DNA of 64,000 nt from Clostridioides sp. GTDB lineage: Bacteria > Bacillota > Clostridia > Peptostreptococcales > Peptostreptococcaceae. A program made the position numbers and the translations under genes. Positions 27,560-35,710 of this stretch are shown here, piece after piece. Each line of letters starts with the position of its first letter. Position 1 is the first letter of the stretch. The notes below the pieces were generated by a model. It was not told the origin of the DNA. It searched no databases and saw nothing but the letters and a program-made list of their open reading frames with translations. The DNA lies in contig JAISJN010000015.1 of assembly GCA_031261505.1 (NCBI GenBank), positions 1 to 64,000 on the forward strand, given 5' to 3'.

Positions 27560-28504
27560 ATGTATAAATATAAGATTACTGTATTTACACCTACCTACAA
27601 CAGGGCTCATACCTTAAAAAACGCATATGAATCCTTAAAGAATCAGACATTTTCAAAGAGTGACTTTGAATGGCTGATAGTAGATGACGGAAGTGATGAC
27701 GAGACGGAATCACTAGTTAAAGAGTTCGTAGGCGAAGAGAAGGACAGGCTGGATGGAGAGTCGCTCAATATCAGGTATGTGTATAAAAAAAATGGTGGAA
27801 AGCATACAGCTATAAATAAAGGCGTAGTTGAGTCGGATGGAGAGCTGTTCTTTATTTTAGACAGCGACGACGCTCTAGCACCAAATTCTCTAACTGTTGT
27901 GGAAGATGAATGGAAAAAGATAAAGGATAAAGAAAAATTCTTTGGAATAGTAGGGCTTTGTACATATCCAAACGGAGAGGTTATCGGTACTACACTTCCA
28001 GAGGATACTGATGCTGGAGCTCTAGGCGTAGGATTCAACTTTGTGGACCTGTACTTTAAGCTAGGGGTACGTGGCGACAAGACAATAGCGTTTACGACTG
28101 AGGTTCTCAAGAAATTTCCATTTCCAGAGAGAGATGGGATTAGATTTCTGCCAGAGAGCGTAGTTTGGCATGAGATGAGCAAGTACTACAGCGTTAAGAC
28201 GGTAAATGAACCTATGATTGTCCGTGAGTACTTAGACGATGGTTTGACAAAGAATATAATGAGTGAAAACTCCATAAAAGGGATAGCGTTTGAGTATTTT
28301 TTATTAATCGATCAAAATACCTATCCATTTGCTAAGTACCCGAAGAGATGGTTGCTAAATTATATGAACCTTTCTAGATATTCTCTTTTATCGGGTAGTA
28401 AATACTTTGGCGAGTTAAAAGGAATTAAAAATAAATTGATGTACGTATTGATGTATCCACTTGGATATGTGAAGTACGCGAAACAGAAGAAAGAAGTTCA
28501 TTAG
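27560..28504 (+). CDS. GT2-family glycosyltransferase
   Basis: 314-residue GT-A glycosyltransferase (PF00535). It begins with YKITVFTPTYNRAHTL, then LIVDDGSDDETESLV, KKNGGKHTAINKGV and FILDSDDALA (DXD near residue 97). The C-terminal part has RDGIRFLPESVVWHEMSKYY, where the acidic residue after PES is probably the catalytic base. This sub-type often adds hexoses to capsule or teichoic-type polymers. It lies 17 bp after one GT2 gene and 41 bp before another. No membrane anchor is visible. Confidence 0.8.
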   Translation: MYKYKITVFTPTYNRAHTLKNAYESLKNQTFSKSDFEWLIVDDGSDDETESLVKEFVGEEKDRLDGESLNIRYVYKKNGGKHTAINKGVVESDGELFFILDSDDALAPNSLTVVEDEWKKIKDKEKFFGIVGLCTYPNGEVIGTTLPEDTDAGALGVGFNFVDLYFKLGVRGDKTIAFTTEVLKKFPFPERDGIRFLPESVVWHEMSKYYSVKTVNEPMIVREYLDDGLTKNIMSENSIKGIAFEYFLLIDQNTYPFAKYPKRWLLNYMNLSRYSLLSGSKYFGELKGIKNKLMYVLMYPLGYVKYAKQKKEVH

Positions 28505-28544
28505 CAGAAAGTTAAGCCAATTGCTATGTTAAGGAGAGAAAAAT

Positions 28545-29297
28545 ATGAAGGAACCTTTAGTATCAATAATCACCCCCGTATACAATTCGGGTAGGTTTTT
28601 ATCTGAAACAATTGAGTCTATACAAAATCAAACATATAAAAATTGGCAGCTATTATTGGTTGACGACTGTTCTACCGATAACTCGAAAGAAATAATCGAT
28701 GGATATGCAAATAGAGATTCGAGGATAAGATATATTAAGCTAGAGAAAAATTCGGGAGCTGCTGTTTCCAGAAATGTCGGATTGAAAAATGCAGAGGGCA
28801 GGTTTATCGCCTTTGTGGACAGCGACGACTTGTGGAAAAATACTAAGCTTGAAAAACAGGTTGGATATATGCTTGACAAGAGCGTGGGATTTACATTCAC
28901 GTCATATAGATATATGAAGGAAAACGGGAAAAGAACTAATAAAGTAGCAATCGCGCCAGGTAAGATCGATTACGAGGGATTGCTAAAAAACACTATAATA
29001 GGATGCTCTACGGTCGTAGTTGACAAAGAGGTGTTCGGAGATTTCGATATGCCATTGGTGAGAAGAGGGCAGGACACTGCTACCTGGCTCAAACTTCTAA
29101 AAGAAGTAGACTACGCATACGGGCTCAAGGAAGACCTAGTCGATTATAGGCTAGTTGGAAATTCTATATCGAGCAATAAGATAAAGGCTATAAAGAGGAC
29201 TTGGAATACCTATAGAAATATTGAGAAACTGAGTTTACCAAAGAGTATGTACGTATTTTGTTTTTATGCCTTTAATGCTATAAAGAAAAGATTATAG
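28545..29297 (+). CDS. GT2-family glycosyltransferase
   Basis: 250-residue GT-A glycosyltransferase, paralogous to the protein encoded at 26794. Motifs: PLVSIITPVYNSGRFL, LLVDDCSTDNSKE, SRNVGLKNAEGRFIAFVDSDDLW (DXD) and VRRGQDTATWLKL near the catalytic-base position, where HED of the sister protein is replaced by GQD. The shared C-terminal pattern RTWNTYRNIEKLSLPKSMY suggests gene duplication within the locus, with changed specificity. Start is supported by AAGGAGAG 7 bp upstream. A three-copy repeat region follows directly after the stop. Confidence 0.8.
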   Translation: MKEPLVSIITPVYNSGRFLSETIESIQNQTYKNWQLLLVDDCSTDNSKEIIDGYANRDSRIRYIKLEKNSGAAVSRNVGLKNAEGRFIAFVDSDDLWKNTKLEKQVGYMLDKSVGFTFTSYRYMKENGKRTNKVAIAPGKIDYEGLLKNTIIGCSTVVVDKEVFGDFDMPLVRRGQDTATWLKLLKEVDYAYGLKEDLVDYRLVGNSISSNKIKAIKRTWNTYRNIEKLSLPKSMYVFCFYAFNAIKKRL

Positions 29298-29298
29298 C

Positions 29299-29438
29299 GT
29301 AATAATTCTGGATTATGTTCAAAACGGGTGCGTGGATTGAAAATTAACGCAATAATTATACTCAAAATGAGTGCGTGGATTGAAATTAACGTAATGATTC
29401 CGGATTATATTCAGATGAGTGCGTGGATTGAAAATTAA
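29299..29438. repeat. Three imperfect tandem repeats with a type I-C CRISPR-repeat-like core
   Basis: Units at 29299-29348, 29349-29390 and 29391-29438 (50, 42 and 48 bp) share a G(T/C)AAT(A/G)ATT start, a TTATRYTCA-like middle and the core GTGCGTGGATTGAAA (core starts 29328, 29371, 29419). The second unit reads ATGAGTGCGTGGATTGAAAT, matching the 3' end of type I-C CRISPR repeats. Whole units are similar, there are no unique spacers of normal length and no cas genes, so this is annotated as a tandem repeat. Confidence 0.8.
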
Positions 29439-29463
29439 AATAATATGGGGCGGTGGATTTAAG

Positions 29464-30762
29464 ATGAAAATTGCTATAGCTGGGACTGGATATGTGGGAC
29501 TTGTGACAGGGGTGTGCCTGGCTGAGGTAGGAAATGAAAATGTAATCTGTGTCGACGTGGACGAGGCTAAGGTAGAGAGTTTAAAAAGAGGTATATCGCC
29601 GATATACGAGCTAGGTCTTGAAGAACTCATGGTGAAAAATTACGATTTAGGAAGAATAGACTATACTACTGACTACGTGAGCGCTTACTGCGACGCGGAT
29701 ATTATATTTATAGCGGTCGGTACTCCAGAGAGAAGCGATGGTTCAGCGAACCTCGATTATATAAAGGAAGTTGCACTACAAGTAGCCGAGTCTGTTAGAA
29801 AGGACGTGCTTGTAGTCATCAAGTCTACAGTGCCAATAGGTACTAACGATGCTATCGAAGAATATATGCAGAAGCATTTAAAAAACAAAGGTCTTAAATT
29901 AGAGGTCGCTTCAAATCCAGAGTTCCTCGCACAGGGAACGGCTGTAAAGGACACCTTAGACGCATCTAGAATAGTGATAGGTGTTGAGAGCGAATGGGCG
30001 AGAAATATTTTAAATGAGATATACAGTCCATTTGAGCAACCAATAGTAGTGACTAATAGACATAGTGCTGAGATGATTAAATACGCTTCAAACGATTTTT
30101 TAGCGCTCAAAATATCTTTTATGAACGATATAGCAAACCTATGTGAGATAGTAGGGGCAAATGTCGACGACGTCGCATACGGGATGAGTTTTGACGATAG
30201 GATAGGAAGTAAGTTCTTGAAAGCTGGGATAGGCTACGGAGGCTCTTGTTTTCCAAAGGATACAAAGGCGCTTCACTGGCTATCAGAGCATAACGGATAT
30301 GAATTAAAGACTGTAAAAGCAGCAATTGAAGTCAATGAAAATCAGAAATTAAAACTTGCCAAGAAGGCTTTAAAGATAGTTGAAAGTTTCAAGGGCAAGA
30401 AGGTAGCAGTTCTAGGGCTGACTTTTAAACCTGGAACTGATGATATGAGGGAAGCGCCTTCAATAGTGAATATACAGTATTTACTAGAAAGAGGGGCAGA
30501 TGTCTGGGCATTTGACATGGTAGGTATAGAAAATGCAAAGAAGATATTTGGCAATGAGATAAATTACTCGACTTCTATCGACGAGGTGATATTAGGGGCA
30601 GAGGTATGTCTGATCATGACCGAGTGGAAGGACGTAGTTGAATACGAGATAGATAAATACATGAAATTGATGAAGAAACCTCTAGTGTTAGATGGCAGAA
30701 ACTGCTACTCATTGGACGAGATGAAAAATGCGGGAATAGAATACTATTCTATAGGTAGATAG
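29464..30762 (+). CDS. UDP-glucose 6-dehydrogenase
   Basis: 432-residue NAD-dependent dehydrogenase. The start at 29464 is chosen because the Rossmann motif MKIAIAGTGYVGLVTG begins there, preceded by a G-rich weak ribosome-binding site; an upstream GTG lies within the repeat region. VGTPERSDGSANL, the central dimerisation helix with EMIKYASNDFLALKISFMNDIANLCE and the catalytic cysteine in GYGGSCFPKDTKAL fit UDP-glucose dehydrogenase (Ugd/TuaD/RkpK). It should make UDP-glucuronic acid, a donor for an acidic polymer. It is distinct from the aminosugar-type dehydrogenase at 11699. The DNA encoding its last residues is duplicated downstream as a tandem repeat. Confidence 0.9.
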   Translation: MKIAIAGTGYVGLVTGVCLAEVGNENVICVDVDEAKVESLKRGISPIYELGLEELMVKNYDLGRIDYTTDYVSAYCDADIIFIAVGTPERSDGSANLDYIKEVALQVAESVRKDVLVVIKSTVPIGTNDAIEEYMQKHLKNKGLKLEVASNPEFLAQGTAVKDTLDASRIVIGVESEWARNILNEIYSPFEQPIVVTNRHSAEMIKYASNDFLALKISFMNDIANLCEIVGANVDDVAYGMSFDDRIGSKFLKAGIGYGGSCFPKDTKALHWLSEHNGYELKTVKAAIEVNENQKLKLAKKALKIVESFKGKKVAVLGLTFKPGTDDMREAPSIVNIQYLLERGADVWAFDMVGIENAKKIFGNEINYSTSIDEVILGAEVCLIMTEWKDVVEYEIDKYMKLMKKPLVLDGRNCYSLDEMKNAGIEYYSIGR

Positions 30763-30878
30763 TTGATGAAAATACAGGTATAGAATACTATATATTTATT
30801 GGGTAGACAGTCGATATGAAGATACAGGTATAGAATACTATATATTTATTTAGGTAGACAGTCAATATAACCACGCAA
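30731..30878. repeat. Tandem repeat derived from the 3' end of the UDP-glucose dehydrogenase gene
   Basis: ATACAGGTATAGAATACTAT and the following TATATTTATT occur at 30772-30800 and again at 30822-30850, an exact 50-bp period, each followed by a GGTAGACAGTC-type sequence. A related first copy lies in the coding end (30732-30770: GGAATAGAATACTATTCTAT, then GGTAGATAG including the stop). The rest of the gap to 30957 shows nothing further. Confidence 0.85.
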
Positions 30879-30957
30879 CTGCAGAATAAATTTCCATTCA
30901 CTTGATGGCATTAGAAATGCACGAGTTGAATACTTTTAACTAGGGAGGAATATTTAT

Positions 30958-32235
30958 ATGCAGAAAAAGCGAATATGCTATTTGGCTGACGGCTCAAGTA
31001 CTCACACTTTGAAATTCTGTTCGTATTTTAAGGACAGGGGATATGAGGTATCCGTTATTTCTTTAAATGGAGGAAAACTGGAGGGAGTTGAGATATACGA
31101 CCTACATTCAAATTTGGTAGATGCTAAGAATCGAAATGAATTCAAAAAGATAGGTTACCTAGGACATATCAGTGAGGTTAAAAGATTGGTATCAAAAATA
31201 AAGCCAGATATATTACATGCGCAGTACGCAAGTAGTTACGGACTTATAGGAAGCACTCTTGGATTTCATCCATACGTAATTTCTGTCTGGGGGACAGACA
31301 TATACGATTTTCCAAGGAGAGGGATTATTCATAGAAAGATAATAGAACATAATTTTAGAAAAGCCGATCGCATTTTTGCAAACAGCAGAAATATGGCATG
31401 TGAAGCTAATAAATATACAGATAAACAGGTGGATGTAACCTATTTTGGCGTTGATTTAGAGAGATTTAAACGATTTAACAGCACAGACATCAAGGATATT
31501 CACAATAAGTCTACATATAGTGAATCTATGTATAAAGGGTCTATCGATTTTATATCCACGGATATAGAGAGCGACGAGGTGTTCACGATCGGAACGATTA
31601 AGAGTTTGGAAAAGAAGTACGGAATAGAATATCTAATCCGTGCTTTTAAACTTCTCAAGGATAAATACAGCGACGATAATCTGGGTGACGATAAATACAA
31701 AAATTATAAGTTAGTTGACGAGAAACTCAATAACGAGAGATGCAGAAATGACAAACTTGTTGACGCTAAGAAATCCACAAAGAGGTTTAAATTAAAAATT
31801 GGAGGATCTGGATCTGAGTTTGAGAGTTTAAAGGCATTGGCCTTAGAACTCGGACTTGAGTCAGATGTGGAATTTTTAGGAAGAATCGCCCCCGAAAATA
31901 TTGCAAAGACATTTAACTCATTTGACGTATCAGTATTTCCTTCACTGAGAGAAGGCTTTGGAGTTGCATCTATCGAGTCTCAAGCATGCGAGGTACCCGT
32001 AATCGTAACAAACGTAGGGGGGCATCAGGAATCGCTTATATACGCTGAGACTGGATTTGTTGTAGAGCCGATGAATCCGGAGGCAATTGAGAAGGCTTTG
32101 ATAAAACTAATAGAGGATGATAAACTTAGAAACTCTATGGGGAAGAAAGGGCGAGAATTTGTATTAGAGAATTTTGAGATTATGGATAAATTTAGCGAAA
32201 TCGAAAAGATATACGACGAAATACTTAGGGAGTAA
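30958..32235 (+). CDS. GT4-family glycosyltransferase with a charged insertion
   Basis: 425-residue GT-B glycosyltransferase, longer than its 376- and 400-residue relatives in this locus. N-terminal motifs: RICYLADGSSTHTLKF, DILHAQYASSYGLIG, SVWGTDIYDFPRRG. C-terminal donor site: GTIKSLEKKYGIEYLIRAF, IGGSGSEFESL, FLGRIAPENI and FPSLREGFGVASIESQACEVPV. Two extra segments, at about residues 177-200 and 240-275, are rich in Asp, Lys and Asn; the second contains repeated DDxx(G/K)DDK-like and LVDxK units and splits the donor domain before its IGGSGSEF turn. They are probably disordered surface loops. It should add a sugar to the surface polymer; donor unknown. Confidence 0.8.
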   Translation: MQKKRICYLADGSSTHTLKFCSYFKDRGYEVSVISLNGGKLEGVEIYDLHSNLVDAKNRNEFKKIGYLGHISEVKRLVSKIKPDILHAQYASSYGLIGSTLGFHPYVISVWGTDIYDFPRRGIIHRKIIEHNFRKADRIFANSRNMACEANKYTDKQVDVTYFGVDLERFKRFNSTDIKDIHNKSTYSESMYKGSIDFISTDIESDEVFTIGTIKSLEKKYGIEYLIRAFKLLKDKYSDDNLGDDKYKNYKLVDEKLNNERCRNDKLVDAKKSTKRFKLKIGGSGSEFESLKALALELGLESDVEFLGRIAPENIAKTFNSFDVSVFPSLREGFGVASIESQACEVPVIVTNVGGHQESLIYAETGFVVEPMNPEAIEKALIKLIEDDKLRNSMGKKGREFVLENFEIMDKFSEIEKIYDEILRE

Positions 32236-32301
32236 ATCAATATAACTTGAGTATTAAAATAAAACAAGATTTAATTTTATTGTAGGGGAGATGACGCTCG
32301 G

Positions 32302-34221
32302 ATGGATGAAAAGCAGGATGAAAATTTAAAAGATAGAAATAAAGGTGGACTTATATCTCTGCTACAAGACAGCCGATTTAGAAAAGGAATGCTTATAGGT
32401 GTGGATATAATCTGCGTGGCTGTATCATTTGCATTATCATATATTCTGGTGACAGATTTAGGGAGAACAGTTGACTCGTACGAATTAAAGAGCATGATTT
32501 TCCCGTTGATTATATATCTAGTTCTGAATTTAATGGCGTTTTCGTCGCTAAAATGCTACAGCACTCTCTGGAGGTACGCTGGAGAAGAGGGGATAGTTTC
32601 AATATTCTTAGCCATTGTTTTATACCTAGTGCCGGTATTTGCGGTTCACAGGATTTGTGGTTATAATTTTGACATACTCTTTTACGTATTGAACACTGTA
32701 TTTATCATGGCATCTACGCTTAGCTACAGGATTATATACAGTGCTGTACTTGCCAAGATAAACAGAAAATCAGCTAATGGCGATATTTCTAAGGTGCTTA
32801 TAATAGGTGCAGGTGACGCTGGCGAGATGGTAATTCACGAACTCAAGAGGAATCCTGCTCTTGGTAAGACAACAGTAGCAATAGTCGACGACGATTTAAA
32901 TAAGGTGGGTAGGATAATACACGGTGTCAAAATAGTCGACACCACAGCTCGAATCTTGGATGTAGTAGAAAAATACGAGATAGACGAGATAATTTTCTCA
33001 ATAGCTAATATCGAGCATCAGAGAAAGAGAAATATTCTTGATATCTGCAAAAACACAAATTGCAAGATACAGACTATACCTGGAATATACGAAATAATAG
33101 ATGGAAAGGTCCATATAAATCAGATAAGGGACGTGAGGATAGAGGATTTACTCGGACGTGAAGAGGTCGACGTGGACTTTGAGAAGTTTGCTAATTATAT
33201 AGAAGGAAAAAATGTAATAGTGACGGGTGGAGGGGGCTCAATTGGCTCAGAACTCTGCAGTCAGATAGCAAATTTCAATCCGTCTGCATTGATAATCCTA
33301 GACAACTACGAAAACAATGCCTACGATATACAACAGAAGTTGATCAGAAAGCACGGAGATAGTTTAAATCTAAAGGTTGTAATAGCCTCGGTGAGGGAAA
33401 TAAAGAGACTTGATGAAATTTTTAACGAGTACAGGCCTCAGATAGTATTTCACGCAGCAGCTCATAAACACGTGCCGCTTATGGAGTTTAACCCAGGTGA
33501 GGCTATAAAAAACAATATCTTCGGTACTCTAAACACAGCTAGGACGGCGTCTAAGTACGGAGCTGAGCGATTTGTGCTAATATCTACGGACAAGGCTGTA
33601 AACCCTACAAATATAATGGGAGCAACAAAGAGGGCAGCTGAGATGATAATTCAGACTATGAATGAACAGAGCGATACCGAGTTCGTCGCAGTAAGATTTG
33701 GGAACGTACTGGGAAGTAACGGAAGTGTGATTCCTCTGCTTAAGAAACAGATAGAAGAGGGAGGGCCGGTGACAGTTACACATCCGATGATAATAAGGTA
33801 TTTTATGACTATTCCAGAAGCAGTTGGCTTGGTAATTCAGGCGGGTGCCATGGCAAAGGGCGGAGAGATATTTGTCTTGGATATGGGAGAACCGGTTAAG
33901 ATACTAGACCTAGCTACCAATCTCATTAAATTTAGCGGTTTAGAGCCTGATGTAGATATCAAGATAGAGTTTACAGGCTTGAGACCAGGGGAAAAGCTAT
34001 ATGAGGAGTTGCTTATGGCTGAAGAAGGATTGATAAGCACTGAACATAAAAAGATATTTATCGGAAAACCTATAGAAATAGATATTGACAGGACGGTTGA
34101 GCTCTTAGACGATCTAAAGGCAGTAGTAGAGGAAGAGGAAATCTCAAAAATTGAAGGACTTATGAAACAACTAGTTACAACATATATAAGTGTAGATGTT
34201 GCGAATGCGAAGAGGGGATAA
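32302..34221 (+). CDS. Membrane-bound UDP-sugar 4,6-dehydratase (CapD/PglF type)
   Basis: 639-residue polysaccharide-biosynthesis protein. Residues about 30-150 hold four hydrophobic segments. A Rossmann-like domain follows (VLIIGAGDAGEMVIHEL, near residue 170), then the catalytic short-chain dehydrogenase domain (Polysacc_synt_2, PF02719) from about 300: TGGGGSIGSELCSQI, the HAAAHKHVPLME block and STDKAVNPTNIMGATKR, in which the catalytic Tyr of classical enzymes is replaced by Met, typical of UDP-GlcNAc 4,6-dehydratases of the PglF/WbpM/CapD class. The product would be a 4-keto-6-deoxy aminosugar, a precursor of QuiNAc, FucNAc or diamino sugars. The TAA stop lies inside a terminator hairpin, closing the polysaccharide locus. 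Confidence 0.88.
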   Translation: MDEKQDENLKDRNKGGLISLLQDSRFRKGMLIGVDIICVAVSFALSYILVTDLGRTVDSYELKSMIFPLIIYLVLNLMAFSSLKCYSTLWRYAGEEGIVSIFLAIVLYLVPVFAVHRICGYNFDILFYVLNTVFIMASTLSYRIIYSAVLAKINRKSANGDISKVLIIGAGDAGEMVIHELKRNPALGKTTVAIVDDDLNKVGRIIHGVKIVDTTARILDVVEKYEIDEIIFSIANIEHQRKRNILDICKNTNCKIQTIPGIYEIIDGKVHINQIRDVRIEDLLGREEVDVDFEKFANYIEGKNVIVTGGGGSIGSELCSQIANFNPSALIILDNYENNAYDIQQKLIRKHGDSLNLKVVIASVREIKRLDEIFNEYRPQIVFHAAAHKHVPLMEFNPGEAIKNNIFGTLNTARTASKYGAERFVLISTDKAVNPTNIMGATKRAAEMIIQTMNEQSDTEFVAVRFGNVLGSNGSVIPLLKKQIEEGGPVTVTHPMIIRYFMTIPEAVGLVIQAGAMAKGGEIFVLDMGEPVKILDLATNLIKFSGLEPDVDIKIEFTGLRPGEKLYEELLMAEEGLISTEHKKIFIGKPIEIDIDRTVELLDDLKAVVEEEEISKIEGLMKQLVTTYISVDVANAKRG

Positions 34222-34237
34222 TATCCTCTCTTTTTTT
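34209..34237 (+). terminator. Terminator closing the polysaccharide locus
   Basis: AGAGGGGAT and ATCCTCTCT form a stem, followed by seven T residues (34231-34237). It overlaps the end of the dehydratase coding sequence. Confidence 0.85.
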
Positions 34238-34387
34238 GAATATATCTGATTTAATCAGTTTGCTCGATTTTTATTGTAAGTCGGCAATCACAAGGCATAA
34301 TTTATTGTATAAAAATACAATCCCGACATAATCGTTTTCAAGAAATATATCAAATTGTAATTTATAATACGAGGATAATAGATAAAA

Positions 34388-34404
34388 ATTACAAAATTAT
34401 TACA
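34388..34404 (+). promoter_or_regulatory. WalR/YycF-type box upstream of NlpC/P60 gene 1
   Basis: ATTACA-N5-ATTACA (34388-34393, 34399-34404), that is TGTAAT-N5-TGTAAT on the minus strand, matches the WalR consensus exactly. It lies 108 bp before the ATG. TATAAT at 34363-34368 is nearby, but no convincing -35 was found, so the promoter is not assigned. Further GTAACA/ATTACA words follow at 34449-34482 without the 11-bp spacing. Confidence 0.6.
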
Positions 34405-34511
34405 AAAATGGTTGAAAAGGAAGAGGAATTGATGTACAATAGATTTTGTAACAAATAAAAAGTAACAAAACGTAATAATTACAAAAGAAAATGTGGGGGA
34501 GAATTTTAATT

Positions 34512-35252
34512 ATGATAAAGAGAGCAAAGAAAATATTAACCAAGACGATAGCAGTAGTATTGATAGCAGGAATAGGTTGTGTAGAAGGATTGACTATACA
34601 AGCGAGTGCAGCTGAAGATAACTCAAAAACAGCAGTTGTAAGAGAATGTGACTTCTTAAACATGAGAAACGCTGCAAAGGCATCAGCAAAGATTGTAGGA
34701 AGAGTAAATACTGGGGACAAGCTATCAGTTGTAGATACTAGTTCAAACGGTTGGGTAAGAGTAAGAAACACAAACGACATAGTAGGTTGGGTAAATGGAA
34801 AATACATAACTATAAGCACACAGTCTAATGGAAACAGCAACAATTCAAATACAACAGTTGTAAGCCCTGATTCAAAAAGCAAGATAGAAAGCGTGTTACA
34901 ACTTGCTTACAAACAACAAGGTAAACCATATAGATGGGGAGCAACTGGACCAAGTTCGTTCGACTGCTCAGGACTTACATCTTACGTTTACAAAAATGCT
35001 GCTAATATGAGTATACCAAGGGTATCTAGAGACCAAGCTAAGGCTGGAGTAGCTGTATCAAGAGCTAGCTTAAGACCAGGAGATCTTGTATTCTTTGGTT
35101 CAGGATCAAATATAACTCACGTTGGTATGTATGTAGGAGATTCTAAATTCATACATTCACCACAGACAGGTGATGTTGTAAAAGTAACTAGAATGGATAC
35201 TGGAAGTTATTCAAGAAGATTTATAACTGCAAGACGTATAATACAAAACTAA
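34512..35252 (+). CDS. Secreted SH3b-NlpC/P60 peptidoglycan endopeptidase
   Basis: 246-residue secreted hydrolase. The start at 34512 is taken because TGGGGGAG lies about 11 bp upstream; an in-frame ATG at 34491 would overlap that site. Residues 1-35 are a signal peptide (cleavage near ASA-AE). Residues about 40-100 form a bacterial SH3 domain (LNMRNAAKASAKIVGRV, WVRVRNTNDIVGWVNG) that binds peptidoglycan. Residues about 128-246 are NlpC/P60 (PF00877) with catalytic Cys in FDCSGL, His in HVGMYVG and a third polar residue (His) in FIHSPQ. It should cut the D-Glu to diamino-acid bond in stem peptides. WalR-type repeats lie upstream. Confidence 0.9.
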   Translation: MIKRAKKILTKTIAVVLIAGIGCVEGLTIQASAAEDNSKTAVVRECDFLNMRNAAKASAKIVGRVNTGDKLSVVDTSSNGWVRVRNTNDIVGWVNGKYITISTQSNGNSNNSNTTVVSPDSKSKIESVLQLAYKQQGKPYRWGATGPSSFDCSGLTSYVYKNAANMSIPRVSRDQAKAGVAVSRASLRPGDLVFFGSGSNITHVGMYVGDSKFIHSPQTGDVVKVTRMDTGSYSRRFITARRIIQN

Positions 35253-35327
35253 TATACATTAGTTAAGCTTAATCACATAATAAAATATAAACATACTTAA
35301 AAAAAATTCAACACATAAATATATAGT

Positions 35328-35361
35328 AGGCTGAACCCGATTCCCAGGGTTCGGCCTTTTT
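35328..35361 (+). terminator. Intrinsic terminator after NlpC/P60 gene 1
   Basis: AGGCTGAACCC (35328-35338) pairs with GGGTTCGGCCT (35347-35357), followed by TTTT. Confidence 0.9.
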
Positions 35362-35525
35362 CGTCTAGAGATATAGTCTTAAGCTGCTACCCCTAAATAC
35401 AGTTAACTAGTTGCGCTATCTAATATTCATACGCCCACGCAAACGGCAGTGTAGCTCTAGGACAATGGAGAGAAGAGAAATGAATAACAAAAAGAAACAA
35501 ACAAATTACAAAAAAAACATTAAAA

Positions 35526-35542
35526 GTTACAAAAATGTAACA
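35526..35542 (+). promoter_or_regulatory. WalR/YycF-type box 1 upstream of NlpC/P60 gene 2
   Basis: GTTACA-N5-GTAACA (35526-35531, 35537-35542) fits the WalR consensus on the minus strand (TGTTAC-N5-TGTAAC). It ends 7 bp before the predicted -35, a position suited to activation. Another ATTACA lies at 35505-35510, 21 bp upstream. Confidence 0.6.
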
Positions 35543-35548
35543 AAAGGG

Positions 35549-35576
35549 GTTGCAATTAATTTCAAAGTAGTATAAA
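35549..35576 (+). promoter_or_regulatory. Probable promoter of NlpC/P60 gene 2
   Basis: GTTGCA (35549-35554) or TTGCAA (35550-35555) with TATAAA (35571-35576) at 16 or 15 bp. The spacing is slightly short, and a long leader of about 125 nt would follow. Together with the two WalR-type boxes this accounts for most of the 458-bp gap 35253-35710. Confidence 0.45.
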
Positions 35577-35597
35577 ATCATAAGCATAGTAAAAAAA

Positions 35598-35614
35598 GTT
35601 ACATATATGTAACA
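35598..35614 (+). promoter_or_regulatory. WalR/YycF-type box 2 upstream of NlpC/P60 gene 2
   Basis: GTTACA-N5-GTAACA (35598-35603, 35609-35614), a second exact match 72 bp after the first. It would lie just downstream of the transcription start, so it could act as a repressing site or serve another promoter. Confidence 0.5.
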
Positions 35615-35710
35615 ATTATAAATAAGACAACATTGAGCGAGATTAAATATAACAAAAATAGTAACTAGATTGATAATCTTTCAGTTACAAAAAACGGGGG
35701 AAATAAAATA

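Noticed and set aside
27643-28182. 179-residue ORF on the minus strand inside a GT2 gene
   Set aside because: Antisense shadow, Ser-rich, no start site or domain.
29299-29438. CRISPR array
   Set aside because: Only three cores, irregular 43/48-bp spacing, similar sequence between cores, and no cas genes in the window. Kept as a tandem repeat and finding.
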